Assembly (NCBI GenBank): GCA_004352715.1
Contig: SCFE01000043.1
Span: 593,766 to 657,765, forward strand
Reading direction: 5' to 3'
Origin: Hofstenia miamia
Taxonomy: Eukaryota; Xenacoelomorpha; Acoela
DNA length: 64,000 bases
The notes beneath the pieces were generated by a model. It saw only the letters and a program-made list of their open reading frames with translations, was not told the origin of the DNA and did no database searches. The position numbers and the translations under genes are program-made. This document shows, piece after piece, positions 57,971 through 64,000 of the stretch (positions within the stretch are counted from its first letter, which is position 1; every line of letters starts with the position of its first letter).

Positions 57971-60900
57971 ATGATTCCAAAGTTTAAATGTTTGGTTGAA
58001 TCATTAATTTCTTGCGATGATTGTGATTTTATGGATAATGTTGACAAGCTGAAACAATATGTTTGCAATGTCGACAACATTTCTGAAGAAATTCACGCAT
58101 TCCCTCAATGCTTTGATATTTTCCTTCAACTTTTTTCTTCATTAAGCGATAGGTACACATTTCCATAGATAAGCCATTGTTTACATCCCGATTTAGTGAT
58201 AAGCTAGAGGAAACTGCTTCGGTTTTTCTAAAAATCTTTGAACACTGCTCACTCAACATTTCTTCTGATACCTATATTCCTGTTATCATAAAAGGGTTGC
58301 ATCACACACTTCTTTGCGTTCAAAAAGTTAGCTTAAAAACAGTAAGTGTTTTGATTATACTACCACATATAAATACGCTGATTATTAAGTCCTATGTGTG
58401 CTGTCACATAGTTTACAACATAGTATGCATGATTATTGATTACAACGTTTTCTAATATATTATAGTGACTAGAAGAAAAATTTATTATTTATATATGTGA
58501 ATGACATTCCTAATCTAAGCTTTGGTATGTGCAGGCTAATTTCTAGATATTAATTAGAAATGGCACGTATATGTAATATAGGTCCTCATGTTTCTTATCA
58601 ATATGTTGACAAATTGTCTTAGCTAATGTTATGAAGTTATACTTGTACGAGGGTGAGTCAAAAAGTAATGATAATATCTATGCGATTTGAAAAATTTAAG
58701 TAGAAGGAAAACAAGTTTTGTCTTATTTGAAATAGCTATTCATACCCGTGATTTGAACTGAGTTTGAATTTGTTTACACTGCTGTCAGCCTCTTAAAACC
58801 AATTCAAAGTCTAGCGTTTTACACTATATAAGGTTCAATCAATGGAGAGCACCAAAATTGAAATTCGCAGCAATGTCAAGTTTCTAACGAAACTTGGTTG
58901 GAAGCCGGCTGACATCATTAATGCATTNATTCTGAAATTATTGTCACTCTTTTATAAAATTATCATTACTTTTTGACTCTCCCTCGTATATATATATATA
59001 TATATGTTCAAATGGAATTGCTTTGTAAACGAAAAAATTTAAAAAGTGTCTGATGTGTGAAGGAGACTATGTAGAGAAATGATTCTTACTTTATTGAACT
59101 CTTACTTTATCATGTTAATGATTTAACGAAAATCATGGTGTAGAAACTTTTTGTCAGGATACAAGATTCTGAAATTATTGTCACTCTTTTATAAAATTAT
59201 CATTACTTTTTGACTCTCCCTTATATATATATATATATATGTTCAAATGGAATTGCTTTGTAAACGAAAAAATTTAAAAAGTGTCTGATGTGTGAAGGAG
59301 ACTATGTAGAGAAATGATTCTTACTTTATTGAACTCTTACTTTATCATGTTAATGATTTAACGAAAATCATGGTGTAGAAACTTTTTGTCAGGATACAAG
59401 ATTCTGAAATTATTGTCACTCTTTTATAAAATTATCATTACTTTTTGACTCTCCCTCGTATATATATATTAATTGTTTACACATGCTCGGTATATAGCTC
59501 CTATGGGTATTTTATTTTTCATTGGATTTTACAACTTCTATAAAATTGAGTTCATTAGTTCTATTAAGTTTTGAAGACATATATTGGGTCAAAATACAAA
59601 CAAATTTTTAATTGCTGCTTATCTCTAATTTTTTTATCAGTTGCTTAGAATGGAACCCGCGACTCTGAATCTTGTTTTAAAGCATGAAAATGTGCTCGAT
59701 GCTTTTCTATCTGCCGCAGTTGGCGACCTCTCGTTGCTCAAAATCGCTAATGATTTTTTGTGCAAATATATACAACTGCTATCCCCAAGTGATGAATTTT
59801 GGACAGTTTTTTTGTTTTGCTTAAAGAAGCTTTACTCTTCTAATAAAGTCCAACAGTATCGAATATACTCGGTTAGTATCTAATTGCTTTCTCAATTTTC
59901 TTATAGCATATTAAAATTTTTTTAAAATTTTAATTCGTAATGAATAAAGTACATGTACATAAATAATTAGCTTCATTGTGAATTTAAATATTCCTCATAC
60001 TGTATATTAGAATGACTCAATGAGTTTTTTTCTTCATATTCAGAACTAAATATTTTGCGCAAAATAGATTAATGTAAATTTCTCATGTGCTTTACTAAGA
60101 AATTCTACTTTGTCATTTAGTTGCTTATGGATTGCGCACGCTGTTCTGAAGATGCGCTGCGCAAGTTTATTGACGACAACCTATTTGACGAGTTACTGAA
60201 TGACTTGAATGACAATGATGTGCTTATCAAAATTAATGCACTGGATGTAAGTGGACGCTAGTAAATTTAATAATTACATTGATTTAATAGGTGCTTTCTA
60301 GTTTAACTCTTTGTCCACTTGGTGTTCGACTTTTGAAGCAAAATAACACACTTTCTAAACTCATTACAATCCTTGTAGAAAAAGATTCCGATCCGTTCTT
60401 TTCACTTACTTTACCCGGTAATTTAGTAATGAATTTCAGTCAATTACGATATTTATTTACAAAATTTTATTTTTTTAATTTTACAATAACACTATTAGAA
60501 CACAAGGCATGCAACCAATTTGAATGCTGTCTTTACGAACAACCTTTACTGACAAAATCTAACGTACACCTCTACATCGAAAACCTCTGATTTGTCTGCT
60601 ATTTATATTTGTTTTGATAAATTTTATGTCGGTATATATATAGCGTAACATTTTTCAAGATTTTCGACTTGTTTACTTGAGTTTTATGAATTTTGCAAAT
60701 TTTGATAGTTAAAACTATGAAAAAAGATATATATATGTATATGTTATTTCATTTTTCCGAAATTGCATTCTATATTTAAAATAAATTTTTTGATAATTAA
60801 AGCTTCACAGATCTTAGTGTGGGTCGTTTTCATGGCTATTTCAAAATATCTTTTCTTCAGTTCGGGATTATACTTGAATATTTCAATATCATTTAAATGT

Positions 60901-61136
60901 TCTTTAATTCGAATGCTCAAATGTCGCTTAGTTTCACTAATGTATAGCTTGTTACAGCTATCACAAGTATATTTGTAGACGATAGATGGAAATAGCATTC
61001 TGGGACATTAAATAATTTATTAGTTTGTAAATTTAAAAAATGTAAAAACAAGCCTAATTTTGGATGATTTTAATCTTGATAATCTTGATTTTTTCTTAAA
61101 AAATTATTTACTTTCAACGCGCGCGCACACACACAT

Positions 61137-61170
<34 letters not shown>

Positions 61171-61369
61171 CATGACATTGATGCAAAGATATACGGCAGT
61201 TCTTGAACAATATGATAAAANNNNNNNNNNNNNNNNNNNNNNNNNNNNNNNNNNNNNNNNNNNNNNNNNNNNNNNNNNNNNNNNNNNNNNNNNNNNNNNN
61301 NNNNNNNNNNNNNNNNNNNNNNNNNNNNNNNNNNNNNNNNNNNNNNNNNNNNNNNNNNNNNNNNNNNNN

Positions 61370-61404
<35 letters not shown>

Positions 61405-61859
61405 CATGACATTGATGCAAAGATATACGGCAGTTCTTGAACAATATGATAAAAGCTAATAACTGCGTTTTTAGCTCTTTTACGCGTGTTTGTTGGTATT
61501 TGTCAAATAAACCCAGAACTTGTCAAAGTAGATTATCCCCAATTCTTTGTATATATTTTTGAAAGCATTAAGAATGAATTCAGCGAAATCTCACTATCGA
61601 TGCTTGGTTTCATTGCAAAGTCGACAGAAGGAAAACTCATTCTTGAGAGCGAAAGTAAGTTATTTTTTCTTATTCAACAATTTAAAAATGTTCAATAAAA
61701 TTTGGTACACAACCTACTTATATTATATGTTTATTTTTTTAACACTTTATTTAAAATTTTCAGTTTTGAAATTTTTTAACATGCACATAATGGGGGAATG
61801 GAAAGCTTACCTATATCTGATTAAAGATATACCCATTCGCCAGAACCCTATATTAGAGA
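57971..61859 (+). CDS. PSMD5-like 26S proteasome assembly chaperone (S5b), 5' exons
   Basis: PSMD5/S5b is a cytoplasmic HEAT/armadillo-repeat chaperone that binds the ATPase PSMC2 during assembly of the 19S base. Seven exons are inferred: 57971-58152, 58197-58341, 59641-59871, 60121-60246, 60291-60417, 61475-61654 and 61764-61859. All introns are GT-AG with compatible phases, giving 362 codons. The family match rests on collinear segments: FLQLFSSLSD, YRIYSLLMD across exons 3-4, LVEKDSDPFFSLTLP in exon 5, and DYPQFFVYIFES with KSTEGKLILES in exon 6, spaced as in animal PSMD5 (~500 aa). The start fits the family's N-terminal length. The last ~140 residues must lie beyond 64000. Introns 1 and 4 are 44 bp; introns 2 and 5 and the one after exon 7 contain TE fragments. 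No disabling change seen. Confidence 0.88.
58648..58986 (+). mobile_element. Internally deleted mariner-type element in PSMD5 intron 2
   Basis: TIRs CGAGGGTGAGTCAAAAAGTA and its near-complement at the right end (GACTCTCCCTCG) are flanked by TA. An ATG at 58842 opens the N-terminus of a mariner-type transposase (MESTKIEIRSNVKFLTKLGW) that runs into a single N at 58928. The rest of the gene is missing, either by real deletion or by the assembly join. Confidence 0.82.
58929..59460. repeat. Tandem array: mariner 3' end plus flank, 2.2 units of ~236 bp
   Basis: Units begin ATTCTGAAATTATTGTCACT at 58929, 59166 and 59401 and contain the mariner right TIR, a TA tract, and about 165 bp of flank (GTTCAAATGGAATTGCTTTG...). 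Units are nearly identical. This could be a recent tandem duplication or an assembly artefact next to the N at 58928. Confidence 0.75.
60744..61020 (-). pseudogene. Penelope-like element fragment, GIY-YIG endonuclease
   Basis: The minus-strand frame 60998-60744 encodes VYKYTCDSCNKLYISETKRH followed by LSIRIKEHL, the C-terminal GIY-YIG-type endonuclease of Penelope-like retroelements, including the preceding C-x2-C (CDSC) zinc-type pair. The signature reads YIS where YIG or YVG is usual. Sequence up to about 61120 continues in other frames, so the upstream part is frameshifted or truncated. It lies inside PSMD5 intron 5, antisense to the gene. Confidence 0.8.
61138..61457. repeat. (TA)n tract and 149-N gap with duplicated flanks
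   Basis: A TA run followed by GGCATGACATTGATGCAAAG and about 35 further bases occurs on both sides of the N run 61221-61369. The contigs probably overlap here, so the gap and one copy are likely artefacts. All open frames here are TA-repeat translations. Confidence 0.85.
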
Positions 61860-62010
61860 GTACGTATCCCTAAAATTGATTTGGAATGGAAATTATTTGC
61901 AACGTTTGTTTCGTTTGTGCAATTTATTAATTATAGCTGAAAAATATGTTTGTAATTTCAAATATTATCAATAAATATGACTTCCAATTATTGTTGATAC
62001 CAAATAACAA
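61860..62010. other. Start of the intron after PSMD5 exon 7
   Basis: Begins with the donor GTACGT (61860). No further exon was recognised before the LINE relic. Confidence 0.5.
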
Positions 62011-63236
62011 TCAATTACTATAATTTAAATTTAACCAATTTTGCACAAAAATATATATAAACATCGAAATATCAAAATGATAAATTTCATTATTCATGGA
62101 AACAATCGCTGTGAGATCATCAGTAAATTTAACGATTTCGTTTGAACTGTGATAGAGAACAAGTTCAGCAGTGTAAGGTACAAATAGCAAAGGACCCAAG
62201 ACTGTTCCTTGGGGTATGCCATTTTTTAGTAGATGCGGTTTACTTTTATTCACGCCAATTTTGATTTGAATGTTTCTGACAGGCAAATAACTGCAAAACC
62301 ATTTAAAAAGCTTCCAGAAAAACGCATGTTAAGCAGTTTCTCCAACAAACCATAATGAGATACTGTATCAAACGTTTTAGACATTTCAATGCAGTGCAAT
62401 ATTACGCTGGTGCAATTTTGGCGATTCAAAATGTTTTGTTACGATATCAAGAATCTTTTGCCAATGCTGTGGTAGTTGATGATTTCGGCCGGTATGAATG
62501 CTGCCTGATATCCCAAACTTTTAAAGCATGACTTTTAATATATGTCAGGACAAGATTTTTAAGGAGTTTTGCAGGAATACTGATAAAAGTTATGGATCGT
62601 AGTTCGAATAAAGAAGGCGGCGATGATTTTGGAATAGGCTGTACGTTAGTTAGCTTCCATTCTTTAGGAACAATGCTGTGTAATACTGAAGTATTTACTA
62701 GGTGACACAAAGGGGTCTGCTGTAAATGCAGCTCCTTTCCTATATAAAATCGGTGGAATATCATCTGCACCAGTAGCCTTGCGAGGCTTCATACGAAGCT
62801 GTATGTTATAGACCTCGTAGCATCTGATAGATGGGTCCAACCCTCAATACGATTTAAAGCATGAAAGTAGATCATTTTTACACACCTTTCCAGACATATC
62901 TCTAACAATAGATCAAAGTTTACGGCTAGTTCGGTCATCTTTAAGAATGGCGTTTTTGCTACTTCTGACTTCTTTTTCCATTTTACTGGTATAGTGAGCA
63001 ACAAGCAAATTGTCATTCAAGCTACTAGTCTCATCACGTTTTCTGATAAGTATATTTACTACAGGTGTCATCCAAACAGGTTCAGAGTCCTTCATAGTTA
63101 TCTGCTTTAGTTTCAAATTTACATGCTTTTTGACGTTCTTCAAAAAACAACATATCATGAGGTGAAATCCTTTATGAATGGCTTGTAGCGGGATATGAGA
63201 AGCAATTATCCCATTTGCAAATTGAGCAAATGTCAT
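62011..63236 (-). pseudogene. Second LINE RT relic in a PSMD5 intron
   Basis: Three minus-strand pieces in the order of a LINE ORF2. 63236-62913 is the linker before RT, with EPVWMTPVVNILIRKRDE. 62770-62447 is the first RT blocks, with VPKEWKLTNVQPIPKS and SYRPKSSTTTALA. 62286-62011 has GIPQGTVLGPLLFV and the catalytic-motif remnant FTDDLTAI. Frameshifts separate the pieces and the third is truncated. It is more decayed than the LINE at 56450-57548 and not the same family by these blocks. Confidence 0.85.
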
Positions 63237-63852
63237 TCATAAAGGGCCCACATTATGAGGAACATCAACCAATACTTATGTACCTAGTATTGTACCATTT
63301 GGGAGTGAAAATATCAAACATCAGCAAATCAGATCATAGTGGAACAATCCCCTATGAGTATTTTTTTATAAATTTGGACTCTATTTAATTATGACAACCC
63401 ATTACATACTTAAGACACGGGCAGACTATCTGCAGCCCACATTTAAAATAGGAAGCTGAAAGTTAAAAACACTAAAATAAGTTTTAAGACAACATTAATG
63501 ATATTAAATTAATTTTCTTAATAAAATTGTGTTAAATACTTTAGTTACAAACGTTTATTAAAAATAATTTTGAAATGACTATTTATTTTTTGAATTTTTA
63601 AGTGTTTTAACAAATTAAACTCTTGACAAATCTCTACAATAATTGGGAAATTATTACAAGAAATGTTATAACATGTCATATACATAGAGGATTTCGTTTC
63701 TTAATTGATTTCGATATTTATCACAAAACATATTCGCAAAGGAACACTTGAAACAAGACTTCGTACAATGCTTTGAATCAAATCTATATTTTTAGAGTAG
63801 TAATATTGTCAACATTCATTTACCGAATTTCATAAAAATTGTTTTAACAACG
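63237..63852. other. AT-rich spacer, no gene seen
   Basis: No exon, repeat boundary or RNA gene recognised. Confidence 0.5.
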
Positions 63853-63999
63853 TTAAATAAACTCCAAGTTGCAAAGTCCTCCATGATTAAAAGCATCATA
63901 ATTATTGCAATTCTCAAAATTGGTAATATCGTCATTATATAGACAGAAATTTAGCAAATAGCAATCTTCATCAGCAGAAAGACCTAAAGTGTATTCAAG
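63853..63999 (-). CDS. Possible coding exon at the right edge, unknown
   Basis: A minus-strand frame is open from the window edge for 48 codons to TAA (63855-63853). It reads TLGLSADEDCYLLNFCLYND and later NCNNYDAFNHGGLCNLEF. The Cys-, Asn- and Asp-rich composition is less random than neighbouring AT-rich frames. It may be the 3' end of a gene or TE running in from beyond the window. No family recognised. Confidence 0.3.
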   Translation of the reverse strand, partial: LEYTLGLSADEDCYLLNFCLYNDDITNFENCNNYDAFNHGGLCNLEFI

Positions 64000-64000
64000 A

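Noticed and set aside
1-64000. CRISPR arrays, tRNA or rRNA genes, bacterial operons
   Set aside because: No regularly spaced identical repeats with unique spacers, no cloverleaf-like or rRNA sequence noticed. Introns and TE types show a eukaryotic origin.
61860-64000. Remaining PSMD5 exons inside the window
   Set aside because: No plus-strand segment resembling the C-terminal part of the family was found. The stretch is occupied by an antisense LINE relic and AT-rich sequence.

Overview
The window is from an AT-rich nuclear genome, most likely an invertebrate metazoan. One cellular gene is visible: the first seven exons of a PSMD5-like proteasome assembly chaperone on the + strand (57971-61859), with GT-AG introns, two of them only 44 bp. 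Almost everything else is transposable elements (TEs), mostly old, broken and nested. The assembly is fragmentary: there are three gaps of exactly 1000 N, gaps of 649, 397, 149 and 11 N, and many single-N contig joins flanked by duplicated sequence. I cannot name the species.

Layout. 1-7416: minisatellite, two solo LTRs (1446-2849 and 3215-4136), featureless AT-rich DNA, and a minus-strand relic (6540-7416) of an unusual retroelement ORF. 7417-18844: element A, a Ty3/gypsy-type LTR retrotransposon on + with LTR, primer-binding site, gag, protease, RT, RNase H, integrase and a ~3.4-kb extra 3' ORF (here called ORFX), all broken by stops and frameshifts. 18867-44385: two head-to-tail minus-strand copies of a second gypsy family (B1 at higher coordinates, B2 at lower) separated by one LTR. 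B1 is split by an LTR insertion (29745-32142), a TIR element with Maverick/Polinton-like ends (34812-40471) and another solo LTR (41275-42326). 44470-47573: LTR fragment, palindrome-rich spacer, small relics. 47578-51753: a DNA transposon with ~270-bp TIRs flanked by TTAA, carrying coding fragments and a candidate THAP-like first exon. 51788-52094: a MITE. 52452-54162: a Tc1/mariner element with a dead transposase. 56450-57548: a LINE 3' fragment. 57971 onward: PSMD5, whose introns hold a mariner remnant, a Penelope-like fragment and a second LINE relic.

Most notable. ORFX follows pol in elements A and B, and a third divergent relic lies at 6540-7416. The three can be aligned by eye over long ungapped stretches, so ORFX was under protein-level selection in at least three retroelement lineages. 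I recognise no domain in it and it does not look like an envelope protein.

The TE history can be read from nested insertions with 4-bp or 6-bp target duplications, several confirmed by the uninterrupted sister copy. CpG is very rare in the first ~46 kb except inside the younger insertions, and ordinary in the last ~17 kb, which suggests methylation-driven decay of the older elements or different sequence origins.
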